A DNA stretch of 64,000 nucleotides from NCBI RefSeq assembly GCF_004770145.1, contig NZ_RQFW01000010.1, positions 5,001-69,000 of the forward strand, written 5' to 3'. Under the pieces are notes generated by a model, which made no database searches, was not told where the DNA came from, and was given only the letters and a program-made list of their open reading frames with translations. A program made the position numbers and the translations under genes. Source of the stretch: Leptospira bourretii (lineage in GTDB: Bacteria > Spirochaetota > Leptospiria > Leptospirales > Leptospiraceae). Below, piece after piece: positions 26,353 to 34,789 of this stretch. Within the stretch, counting starts at the first letter, position 1, and every line of letters begins with the position of its first letter.

Positions 26353-28254
26353 ATGACCCAAAACTACGACAACCTCTACCAAGCCCTCGCCCACGTCGCT
26401 GAAACTCTGCCAAATAAAGTTTCCTTTCGGAAACGAAAATCGGCAAAGGAATTCCCTGGAATCAGCTTCGGAGATCTGAAACAGTTTGTCGATCACTTGA
26501 GTTTGGGTTTTATCGAACTAGGAGTGGAAGTTGGAGACCGAATTGGATTTTTCTGTGATGCCACTGTCAATTGGCTTCGGACAGACTTTGCCATTTTAAC
26601 TTCTGGGGCAGTGGTTGTGCCGAGGGGAACAGACATTGTCAGGGAAGAGATTCTTTATATTCTAAATCATTCGGAAGCAAAGTTCCTAGTGGTTCAAAAA
26701 CCAAAAGATAAAAAACGAATTGATGATTTGTTAGGCGAACTTCCACACCTAAAACAAATTTTTATTTTGGAGACTGACCAAGGTGATTTGTATGAGGGTG
26801 AAAATTCCATCCTATCGATTGCCGAAAAAGGAAAGGAAAAATGGGGAAGGAACGGCAAACAAACATTAGAGGATAGAATTCGTCAGACTGATCCGGATGC
26901 ACTTGCCACTTTGATTTATACTTCTGGAACCACGGGAAATCCTAAGGGTGTAATGTTATCTCAAAAAGGATGGATCACCGCCATTCAAAATACAATTTCT
27001 CGATTGGATATGAATTCCAACGACAATGCTGTCAGTTTACTCCCTCCATGGCATGCATTTGAAAGAGCCATAGAATATGCAGGAATCTTTCTTGGGATCG
27101 ACTTTTTAGTTTCGAATATGTCATCGTTAAAAGATGATCTTCGTGATTTTCGTCCTACAATTTTTCCTTCGGTACCAAGAATCTGGGAATCAGTATACAA
27201 CGGAATCATTGCCAAAGTAGCAAAAGAAGGTGGATTTAAAGAAAAGTTATTCCATTTCTTTTTGAGGTTTGGTTCTACTTGGGCGCATTATTATGCAATG
27301 TGTTTTGGTTTCGAATTTGAAATTAAAAAACCAAATATTATTGTGTCGGTGGCAAAAAGAACCTATGCGTTTTTGATTTTAGTTTTTCTCTTTCCATTAA
27401 AACTCGTTAGCATTCAAATTTTTTCTGCCATTCATAAAGCTTTGGGAGGAAGGATTCGGATCTGTATTTCTGCTGGTTCTGCTCTTCCGAGTGTTGTGGA
27501 TGGATTTTTATCTGCCATAGGACTAAAGGTTCTGGAAGGATATGGGATGACAGAAACTTCCGCTGTGGTTTCCATTCGGTCCAATACAAAACCAACCAAA
27601 GGTACTGTCGGGATTCCCATTGCTGGTTATCAAATTCGACTAAAGGATGAGACTGGTAAGATACTAACAGATGTTGGTGCAAAAGGAACTCTTTGGATCA
27701 AATCAAAACAAATTTTAAAAGGTTACTACAAACGTCCAGAACTCAACCAAGTTGTTTTTGATGCAGAAGGTTTTTTTGATACTGGAGACCTAATGATGAT
27801 CTCCCATCGAAATGAATTGGTTTTTGCCGGTCGTTCGAAAGATACCATTGCTCTGATTGGTGGAGAAAACGTAGAACCCATCCCGATTGAGGACAAACTA
27901 TTAACTTCCTCCTTCATCGACCAAGTAATGGTTGTGGGTCATGACAAAAAAACACTTGGTGCTCTCATTGTCCCTAACTTTGAAGCATTAGAAACAAAGA
28001 TTCCCGGCCTTTCGAAAGAACAAGCAGGGGAATGGAATACCAATCCTAAGGTTCGGGAATTATACCGAGCCGAAATTTCACGCATTATTTCTCGCGAAAA
28101 CGGATTCAAAGGATTTGAGATGATACCAGCTAACAATTTTTATGTGGTTCCTCGACCCTTTGATCCCGATGTCGAAATGACACGAACTTTAAAAATGAAA
28201 AGAAATGTCATTTCGGATGTATTCTCAAAACAAATTGAAGGAATTTACCAATGA
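26353..28254 (+). CDS. Long-chain acyl-CoA synthetase (AMP-forming), second copy
   Basis: A 633-residue paralogue of the enzyme at 6775-8751. Motifs: IYTSGTTGNPKGVML near residue 188, GYGMTETSAV near 395, DTGDLM near 475. A hydrophobic segment (AFLILVFLFPLKLVSIQIF, near residue 345) again suggests membrane contact. ATG at 26353 has AAGG 8 bases upstream and begins at the conserved domain edge; the frame is open upstream but overlaps the divergent CBS gene's promoter. First gene of an operon whose stop overlaps the next start by four bases (ATGA). Confidence 0.88.
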   Translation: MTQNYDNLYQALAHVAETLPNKVSFRKRKSAKEFPGISFGDLKQFVDHLSLGFIELGVEVGDRIGFFCDATVNWLRTDFAILTSGAVVVPRGTDIVREEILYILNHSEAKFLVVQKPKDKKRIDDLLGELPHLKQIFILETDQGDLYEGENSILSIAEKGKEKWGRNGKQTLEDRIRQTDPDALATLIYTSGTTGNPKGVMLSQKGWITAIQNTISRLDMNSNDNAVSLLPPWHAFERAIEYAGIFLGIDFLVSNMSSLKDDLRDFRPTIFPSVPRIWESVYNGIIAKVAKEGGFKEKLFHFFLRFGSTWAHYYAMCFGFEFEIKKPNIIVSVAKRTYAFLILVFLFPLKLVSIQIFSAIHKALGGRIRICISAGSALPSVVDGFLSAIGLKVLEGYGMTETSAVVSIRSNTKPTKGTVGIPIAGYQIRLKDETGKILTDVGAKGTLWIKSKQILKGYYKRPELNQVVFDAEGFFDTGDLMMISHRNELVFAGRSKDTIALIGGENVEPIPIEDKLLTSSFIDQVMVVGHDKKTLGALIVPNFEALETKIPGLSKEQAGEWNTNPKVRELYRAEISRIISRENGFKGFEMIPANNFYVVPRPFDPDVEMTRTLKMKRNVISDVFSKQIEGIYQ

Positions 28255-29825
28255 TACACCCAAAACTGAATCCCTATCTTAATGAGGAGGAAAGAAGTTT
28301 TTACAACACGGTTTTCCAATTTTCGGAAGATAAAGTTTTCCCCTCTGCAGAAGAAAGAGATGAAAAAGAAATCTGGTCGGATGAATTATGGAAAGAATTT
28401 AGTAAAGCTGGTTTAACAGGACTTACCATCCCATCGGATTTTGGTGGGGAGGGCGCAAGTTGTTTACAGTGTTCCATTGCAACCGATGCATTCGCATCAG
28501 GTTCGTTAGATGGCGGAATGGGGCTTTCCTGGGTTGCCCACTTAGTCATTGGAACAATGCCGATTATTTTCCAAGGCACAAACGAACAAAAATCTAAATA
28601 CCTTCCTAAACTCGCTTCCGGAGAATGGATGGCAGGATTTGCTCTCACTGAACCAGCTTCCGGATCCGATGCAGCTTCTCTTTTAACAAAAGCAGAGGAA
28701 GTGGAAGGTGGTTGGAAATTGAATGGCACAAAAATGTACATCACCAATGGTCCCGTTGGCCAAGTATTTGTTGTGATGGCACGTACTTCTGAAAAAGGAA
28801 GAGGGCCAATGGGGATTTCTGCTTTCATCGTAGAAAGTCATACTCCTGGATTTAAGGTAAGTAAGGTTTTAAAAAAATTAGGTCATCATACTTCCATGAC
28901 CGCTGAACTTGTGTTTGAGGATATGATCATTCCAAAAGAAAATTTACTCGGACCAATTAATACAGGGTTTATGCGGATCGGGAAAGAAACTTTGGAATGG
29001 GAAAGAACTGTTTTTGTGGCAGGACTTGCAGGTGCCATGGAATTTTGTTTTCGTAAAGGACTACGTTATGCGAACGAAAGGGTACAATTCGGAAAACCAA
29101 TTTCAAGTTTTTATGGAATGCGTGATATTCTAGTTAGGAACTGGGTTTATATCCAAGCGGCACGAAGATTGATATATTGGGTGGCGGAACGAAAGGATCG
29201 AGGTGTTGCCTCTCCATTAGAAAGTAGTTTGGGAAAACTCATATCTTCGGAAATTGCAGAGGATGTCGCAAAAGATTCTGTGCAGTTGTTTGGTGGTTAT
29301 GGTTATATGAAGGAATACTCTGTAGAAAGATTTTACAGAGACGTAAAATTGGGCACTATTGGCGGTGGAACCAGCGAAATTCAACGTTCCATCATTTCAT
29401 CTTTATATCCAGGAAAAGAAAAGTTTTTAAAAGATTTTTCTAAATTAGAAATAGAGTCTAGCCTAGCAGACAAAATTCAAAATGTACTTTTTGAAATCAT
29501 ACTTTCTATGGATGGAGAACCAAATCGAAAAAAACAACAATCAGTCGAATTTGCATTTGCAGACGTTTTGTCCATTTTTGTGATCCTTTCTCTTTCAGAA
29601 ATTGACACTCATAAATCGACAGAATACTATTCTCGTGATGAAAAATTGATGGATCGAAAGTTACTTTCGTATTATCTTGTGGGCAAGTATCTTATGTCAT
29701 TCACTCGACTTTCTCATTATGTTCCCGAAAAATTGACCCAACTTTGGGATTCTTATTCTCAATTAGGGAAATCAATTGAGGAAACGGTTCATGAGCGTTT
29801 CCACTCCCTTCAGGAACTTTTGTAA
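28251..29825 (+). CDS. Acyl-CoA dehydrogenase
   Basis: A 524-residue FAD-dependent acyl-CoA dehydrogenase. Seen: MAGFALTEPASGSDAASLLTKA (flavin/substrate loop), NGTKMYITNGPVGQVF, FGKPISSFYGMRDIL, QLFGGYGYMKEYSVERFYRDVK and IGGGTSEIQR. The usual YEGT glutamate is Gly here; the catalytic base is probably the Glu in LEWER near residue 250, as in isovaleryl- and long-chain-type enzymes. An extra C-terminal helical region of about 125 residues exceeds the usual length of about 390. It takes the product of the synthetase just upstream and would pass electrons to ETF (genes at 48.6-50.3 kb). Confidence 0.87.
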   Translation: MIHPKLNPYLNEEERSFYNTVFQFSEDKVFPSAEERDEKEIWSDELWKEFSKAGLTGLTIPSDFGGEGASCLQCSIATDAFASGSLDGGMGLSWVAHLVIGTMPIIFQGTNEQKSKYLPKLASGEWMAGFALTEPASGSDAASLLTKAEEVEGGWKLNGTKMYITNGPVGQVFVVMARTSEKGRGPMGISAFIVESHTPGFKVSKVLKKLGHHTSMTAELVFEDMIIPKENLLGPINTGFMRIGKETLEWERTVFVAGLAGAMEFCFRKGLRYANERVQFGKPISSFYGMRDILVRNWVYIQAARRLIYWVAERKDRGVASPLESSLGKLISSEIAEDVAKDSVQLFGGYGYMKEYSVERFYRDVKLGTIGGGTSEIQRSIISSLYPGKEKFLKDFSKLEIESSLADKIQNVLFEIILSMDGEPNRKKQQSVEFAFADVLSIFVILSLSEIDTHKSTEYYSRDEKLMDRKLLSYYLVGKYLMSFTRLSHYVPEKLTQLWDSYSQLGKSIEETVHERFHSLQELL

Positions 29826-29828
29826 CCC

Positions 29829-31094
29829 ATGAAAGCCGCTAGCCGAATTGCATTTTTTTATTTGTTATTCGGCTACGTCTGGATTTACTTTTCAGACTAT
29901 GCGATTTCTCTTATATTCAAATCCCCTGAAGATATAAGAGAATTCCAAAGTTTGAAAGGTTGGGGATTTGTGACTGTATCTGCAGTCATCATTTTTATAC
30001 TTTTGGCCCAGGCGCTCAGAAGACAAAAACATGTTTTATTTGAAAAAATAGAGTCTGACCAACTTTTCCAAGTGATTGTAGAACGGATTGAAGATGCAGT
30101 TATCGTTTTTAATTTGGATACTTGGAAAATAGATTTTTTAAGTGAACAAGTTTCTCGTTTATTTGATATCCCAACAAAAGAAATTCTCATTCATCCAGAA
30201 CTTTTAATCGAACGTGTCCACGAAAGTGATAGGGCTCGGATGACAAATATTTGGATGAATCAATTGCGAGAAAATCATACTGGTTTATTGTATCGTATTT
30301 GTATGTTAGATGGGAAAATTAGATGGGCGTTGGAACATCGACTTTTTATCCCAACAAAAGATGGAAGTGCTAATAAGGCTGTAGCTGTCATTACTGATAT
30401 GACTAGTTATATGGAAAACCAATCCAAACTGGAACGGTCTCTGAGGGAAAATGAAACTTTGCTAACAGAAGTCCATCACAGAGTGAAAAACAATTTAGCG
30501 GTTATCATCTCTTTTTTACAACTCCAAGTATATTCCTCTCCTCCTGAAACTGCTGATATTTTGGAACAAAGTATTGTCCGAATCAAAGCCATCGCACTTG
30601 TCCATGAAAAACTTTATAGTAGTAAAAATCTGTCAGGCCTTAGTTCGGTAGATTACATTACAAGTCTTGTAGAAAATATCAAACTCATGTATATGAGAAC
30701 AGACATTCGCATCGAACTCGATATCCAAAAATTAGAATTTAATATTGTCGATGCAATTCCTATGGGTCTTATGATCACGGAAATGTTGACCAATAGTTTT
30801 CGACATGCATTCGTTGGGGGACAATCGGATGCTTGGATTAAAATTGATTTTGTTGTGATGGATCAATTTAATTATGAATTAAAATATCGAGATAACGGGA
30901 TTGGTTTCCCTCCTGGCCTTAATTATAAAAAAGCAGAATCCATTGGATTGTCTGTGATTTTTTCGTTATGCAGTCAGATGAATGGTCGCGAAGTGGAATG
31001 TTCGTCTGCACCAAACGAAGGTGTGTTTTATCATTTTGCCTTTTCACCAAAAAAGGTTATTCCAAAGGAAAATATAAATGTATCAAAAGGGTAA
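29829..31094 (+). CDS. Membrane sensor histidine kinase (HisKA_2 type) with PAS domain
   Basis: A 421-residue protein: two N-terminal membrane segments (residues about 5-23 and 44-62), a PAS domain at about 80-205 ending VAVITDMTSY, then the HisKA_2 phosphoacceptor motif TEVHHRVKNNLAVI (His216/His217), and an HATPase region with EMLTNSFRHAF (N box), YRDNGIGFPPG (G1) and SIGLSVIFSL. This class often signals through stand-alone receiver or non-DNA-binding regulators. No response regulator adjoins it. It starts three bases after the acyl-CoA dehydrogenase stop and overlaps the MaoC gene, so it is embedded in a fatty-acid operon. Confidence 0.85.
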   Translation: MKAASRIAFFYLLFGYVWIYFSDYAISLIFKSPEDIREFQSLKGWGFVTVSAVIIFILLAQALRRQKHVLFEKIESDQLFQVIVERIEDAVIVFNLDTWKIDFLSEQVSRLFDIPTKEILIHPELLIERVHESDRARMTNIWMNQLRENHTGLLYRICMLDGKIRWALEHRLFIPTKDGSANKAVAVITDMTSYMENQSKLERSLRENETLLTEVHHRVKNNLAVIISFLQLQVYSSPPETADILEQSIVRIKAIALVHEKLYSSKNLSGLSSVDYITSLVENIKLMYMRTDIRIELDIQKLEFNIVDAIPMGLMITEMLTNSFRHAFVGGQSDAWIKIDFVVMDQFNYELKYRDNGIGFPPGLNYKKAESIGLSVIFSLCSQMNGREVECSSAPNEGVFYHFAFSPKKVIPKENINVSKG

Positions 31095-31500
31095 AAGTTT
31101 TTTAGAAATTCAAATTGGTGATTCTGCGTCCTTTACCAAAACAATTACGGAAACGGATGTATATCTTTTTGCTGGAATCAGCGGGGATTTTAATCCACTC
31201 CATGTTGATGAAGAATACGCAAAATCAACTAGTTTCGGAACAAGAATTGCTCATGGGGGACTTGCTGCTTCACTGCTTGCCCCTGTGCTCGGGATGAAGT
31301 TGCCGGGTCTTGGAACGGTTGCATTGGAAACAACAACCAAATTCAGAAAACCAGTATACTTTGGAGACACTATCACATGTTTTGTGGAAGTTGTTGAAAA
31401 AATAGAAAGACTAAAAGCGGTGAAGATGAAAATTGTTTGGACCAATCAAAAATCAGAAGTAGTGAGTAAGGGCGAAACTATTGTCATTCCTCCCGGTTGA
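31078..31500 (+). CDS. MaoC-like (R)-specific enoyl-CoA hydratase
   Basis: A 140-residue single hot-dog domain. The signature AGISGDFNPLHVDEEYA gives the catalytic Asp37/His42 pair, followed by RIAHGGLAASLL and a TTTKFRKPVYFGDTI strand, typical of PhaJ/MaoC hydratases that add water to trans-2-enoyl-CoA. Its start lies 17 bases inside the end of the sensor-kinase gene, indicating translational coupling. Its end overlaps the convergent DUF1292 gene by 17 bases. It completes an operon of synthetase, dehydrogenase, kinase and hydratase. Confidence 0.87.
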   Translation: MYQKGKSFLEIQIGDSASFTKTITETDVYLFAGISGDFNPLHVDEEYAKSTSFGTRIAHGGLAASLLAPVLGMKLPGLGTVALETTTKFRKPVYFGDTITCFVEVVEKIERLKAVKMKIVWTNQKSEVVSKGETIVIPPG

Positions 31501-31849
31501 GGAATTGTCCAACGAGTCCAATTTCATCTTCAACATACTCGCGAATTTCTTCCAGTTCGTCTTCATCTAAAATTTCTTCTAAAATTTCCTCTCCCGATTC
31601 GTCTTGCCCAATGCGCATGACGATGTATCCGGGGACGTCGGAATCAGGATCATCCATTTCCACATTCACAAATTGAAATTCTTGTTCTGTACTGGGTAGA
31701 AAAACTAGATAATCATTTCCCATTTGTGAAAAGGAATAAAAGACTTCCCATTGGTAGTTGTTGCCCTTTTCATCTACAAGATCTATTTCTTCTGTGACTC
31801 TACTTGGAAGAAAGTCATCACCTTGGAATCCGAAATCTTTCATATCCAT
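31484..31849 (-). CDS. DUF1292-type acidic protein
   Basis: A 121-residue very acidic protein (many Asp/Glu, e.g. ESGEEILEEILDEDELEEIREYVED). The pattern IDLVDEKGNNYQWEVFYSFSQMGNDYLVFLP...EFQFVNVE matches DUF1292 proteins, whose function is unknown. Its start overlaps the stop of the HNH gene by one base, so the two form an operon. Confidence 0.7.
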   Translation of the reverse strand: MDMKDFGFQGDDFLPSRVTEEIDLVDEKGNNYQWEVFYSFSQMGNDYLVFLPSTEQEFQFVNVEMDDPDSDVPGYIVMRIGQDESGEEILEEILDEDELEEIREYVEDEIGLVGQFLNREE

Positions 31850-32142
31850 TAGGAGAAAAACTCCTTCTCAAAGGGAAGACTATGTTTTTTTTTGAAGTTA
31901 CATTCTTTACATGCGGGAACTAGATTGGCTTTGACCGATTTCCCACCCCGGATAAGAGGGATTAGGTGGTCCATTGTCAACTCTTCCACTTTGAACTTTT
32001 TCCCACAATAATGGCAAATTCCAGAAGATCGTTTGTTCTTCCACCATGCAGTTGTTTTTAGTTCTTTTGCCTTCTTTCGTTCCCTTGCAATTTCTTCATC
32101 GCTCACATCGGAAAAAAAAGAATCGGAAGGTGTATCCGTCAT
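31849..32142 (-). CDS. HNH endonuclease-type protein
   Basis: A 97-residue protein dominated by one HNH domain. CHYC (Cys43, Cys46) and CKEC (Cys78, Cys81) supply a structural zinc site; DHLIPLIRGG (Asp58, His59), Asn73 and His87 provide the HNH active-site pattern. Such small stand-alone proteins are probably nucleases; the target is unknown. It heads a two-gene unit with the DUF1292 gene and is divergent from the acyltransferase gene at 32192. Confidence 0.82.
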   Translation of the reverse strand: MTDTPSDSFFSDVSDEEIARERKKAKELKTTAWWKNKRSSGICHYCGKKFKVEELTMDHLIPLIRGGKSVKANLVPACKECNFKKKHSLPFEKEFFS

Positions 32143-32191
32143 AATTTAAAAAAATCTGTTTTTTTCTCTTCGTCAAGAAAAAGATGGAGGA

Positions 32192-33304
32192 ATGGGAAGA
32201 TTGGTTTACCTGGATAACTTGAGATCCTTTGCACTTTTGCTTGGAATTGTGTTTCATGCCGCCATCGTGTATGCTTCAGAGATCAAATATGCCATCCAAG
32301 TTGAGGATCGGAGTGATGTTCTCTCTTATTTTTGTTATTGGATTCATAGTTATCGAATGCCAATGTTCTATATGATTTCAGGTTTTTTTTCGGCCATGGT
32401 TTGGGAAAAAAAGGGGAGAAGTTTTTATTTAGAAGCGAGGTTCAAACGTGTGTTAGTCCCAACAATTTTTGGACTTATTTTTCTTGCACCCATCCAATAC
32501 TATTTAACCGAAAAAATAAAAAATCCCAATATAGATATTTATTCGTTCCTAAAAATCTTTTTTACAAAAGAAAATTTTCAGCATTCGCATATTTGGTTCC
32601 TTGTTGATTTGTTTTGTTTTAGTATTCTTTATAGTTTGATTCCAAAATCTCTTTTTAAAACAAAACTTTGGGATCAAATTCCACATGGTTATTTTAGATA
32701 TTTGATTCTAATTGGGTTTTGTTTTTTTGTCGTGTTTCTAAGTCATATACAAATTTCCAAAGGAGAATCTTATTACGGAATCTTCAAACTTACTTTTATC
32801 TTTCAGTTTTCGTTTTTTCTTTCCGGAGTTTTTTGTTATCATTGGAAAAGTATTTTGATACCTAAAACTATTTCTCGATTAAAAGAACTTTCCGTTTTTA
32901 TTTGGGCGATTGTTGTTTATTTGGTATTCCGAGATTTGGAGATTGAAGATCCACTTTGGATTTATTTCCATTATGCAAACGTTTGGTTAAGACCTCTCCA
33001 TATTTTTTTATGGGTTCTTTCTCCATTTCTTTGGACAAACTTTCTTGTTTCTGTGTTTCAAACATTTGGTAACAAAGACGGAAAATTAGGATCTTATTTG
33101 ATTGAGGCAAGTCTTCCCATCTATTTAGTCCACCATCCAATCTCTTTATTTTTTGCTTATTGGGTGAGAGAACTTGAATGGGGGATATGGCTGAAGTTTT
33201 TTTCCCATATCCTTTTTGTTTTATTTGTCAGTTTTTTCTTATACGAAGTTTTAATCCGAAAAATAAAACCCCTTCGTTTTGTTTTCGGATTAAAGACTAA
33301 GTAG
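32192..33304 (+). CDS. Membrane acyltransferase (acyltransferase 3 family)
   Basis: A 370-residue protein with about ten membrane segments. MGRLVYLDNLRSFALLLGIVFHAAI carries the family's N-terminal Arg/His motif; SYRMPMFYMISGFFSAM and RFKRVLVPTIFGL fit the second conserved block. Compared with OafA-type proteins it resembles the glucan-modifying OpgC/MdoC-like branch, but this cannot be settled by eye. GGAGGA precedes the ATG. It runs convergently with the amine-oxidase gene, with three bases between stops. Confidence 0.8.
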   Translation: MGRLVYLDNLRSFALLLGIVFHAAIVYASEIKYAIQVEDRSDVLSYFCYWIHSYRMPMFYMISGFFSAMVWEKKGRSFYLEARFKRVLVPTIFGLIFLAPIQYYLTEKIKNPNIDIYSFLKIFFTKENFQHSHIWFLVDLFCFSILYSLIPKSLFKTKLWDQIPHGYFRYLILIGFCFFVVFLSHIQISKGESYYGIFKLTFIFQFSFFLSGVFCYHWKSILIPKTISRLKELSVFIWAIVVYLVFRDLEIEDPLWIYFHYANVWLRPLHIFLWVLSPFLWTNFLVSVFQTFGNKDGKLGSYLIEASLPIYLVHHPISLFFAYWVRELEWGIWLKFFSHILFVLFVSFFLYEVLIRKIKPLRFVFGLKTK

Positions 33305-33307
33305 AAT

Positions 33308-34684
33308 TTATGTTTTGCTTATGGCTTGGATTGCAGAGGCAACGGCAGAATCCATACTTCCTGTATGAAAAGCCAAATGTTCTCCGGCAAAATACACACG
33401 TTCAAAAGGTTCGGCCCAAACATCTTTAATTCCGAAACTTCCAGGAGGAAACAAAGATACAAATCCTGGGCGTCCTGTTGTTTTTTGAAAACTATGGAAA
33501 ATAAATGGAGATTCAAGAATTAACTCTAAGTTCTCAATTTCTTCCAATGAGGAAGTCATCAGATTCTTTTTTTGGCGATCACTCCCTTTTTCAAATAAAG
33601 CGGCTCTGTCTCCCGTTGAAATTGAAGTAACGGCCGTTACGTTGGTTCCGATAGCAGCTTCCGATACATACAAAGTTTCGGCAGCTGTATTTGTGGATAA
33701 AAAGAGTTTTGATAATGATTCTTTGGATTTAACCAAACTCAAGTTTTTGGAAATTTTCCCAGTTTGCATTCTCAATGCAGAGTAAATTAAATCTTTTGGT
33801 AGTCCAGGGGTCCATTTGATATCTAGTACTGCAGCAGCCGGTAAAGCACAGATGACTAAACTTCCTTTTACGGATCTACCAGAAGACAATTCTACTGTGA
33901 CTTGATTTTTTTGTTGTGAGACTTTGGTTACAGTTTCTCCTAAAATCAATTCCTGATTTCGTAATGAGTTTGTAAGTTCTTTGATGATACGTTCGGCACC
34001 ACCTCTCACTTGGAACTTTGGCTTGAGCGCTGATTGTAAAGCAGAAAGATCATCTAGCACGGATTCGCTGGAAATTTGATTGAGATCTGCACCTAGGATC
34101 ACTCGGTAAAGATCATTCATCGAACGAATTTCCTCTTCCGTTAATCCTTGGTACCTAGCATAAGAAGAAAAATTAATTTTGTCTAATCCTTGTTTTTGTG
34201 TAGTTCCCAAAGATTTATGCAGATCGATGACTTTGTCTAAAGTTTCTATAGATACAGAAGAAATTTTTAAGAAATCCGCATTTGTTTTTTGGAATGAAAA
34301 TCGATCAGTTATACTCGCCGGAATCAAATCTAAGTTCAGTTGTTTTACCAAACTTTTAATGTCTGTTTGGCCTTCACCTATCCACTCACCACCTAAATCT
34401 TGTAAGATTCCTAATTCTGGGTTTTCATAAGTGGCAATCCTTCCACCCAATTTTTCTCCTCTTTCAATGACGGTTACATCATAGCCGGTTTGTTTTAAGA
34501 GGTAAGCCGCATAGAGACCCGAGAGTCCTCCGCCAAGAACAATGGCTTTTTTTCCACCGCTAGACTTTGGTTTGGTTTCGGCCGTTGTGATCGTTGTGGT
34601 TTGTCCGAATGATTTTTTAGGAAGTAGGAGACCTGCCCCTAAAGTGACAGCGCTCATCTTTTGTAGGAAACTTTTTCGATTCAT
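33308..34684 (-). CDS. Exported flavin amine oxidase
   Basis: A 458-residue FAD enzyme. Residues 43-75 contain the dinucleotide-binding motif AIVLGGGLSGLYAAYLLKQ...VIERGEKLGGRI, and the C-terminus has ERVYFAGEHLAFHTGSMDSA, the FAD-contacting end of the monoamine-oxidase family. The N-terminus, NRKSFLQKMSAVTLGAGLL, looks like a Tat signal with an Arg-Lys pair instead of twin Arg, which would fit export of a folded flavoprotein. Substrate unknown; amines or amino acids are typical. Confidence 0.82.
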   Translation of the reverse strand: MNRKSFLQKMSAVTLGAGLLLPKKSFGQTTTITTAETKPKSSGGKKAIVLGGGLSGLYAAYLLKQTGYDVTVIERGEKLGGRIATYENPELGILQDLGGEWIGEGQTDIKSLVKQLNLDLIPASITDRFSFQKTNADFLKISSVSIETLDKVIDLHKSLGTTQKQGLDKINFSSYARYQGLTEEEIRSMNDLYRVILGADLNQISSESVLDDLSALQSALKPKFQVRGGAERIIKELTNSLRNQELILGETVTKVSQQKNQVTVELSSGRSVKGSLVICALPAAAVLDIKWTPGLPKDLIYSALRMQTGKISKNLSLVKSKESLSKLFLSTNTAAETLYVSEAAIGTNVTAVTSISTGDRAALFEKGSDRQKKNLMTSSLEEIENLELILESPFIFHSFQKTTGRPGFVSLFPPGSFGIKDVWAEPFERVYFAGEHLAFHTGSMDSAVASAIQAISKT

Positions 34685-34789
34685 AGAACTTTCCCCTATT
34701 TTAACATTGGAAACAAAAAAGGCTAGAAAAATTAGAAAAATACAATCTACTAGCTCTGTCTTTTTAAGCGAATTGGGAGATTGTAACCT

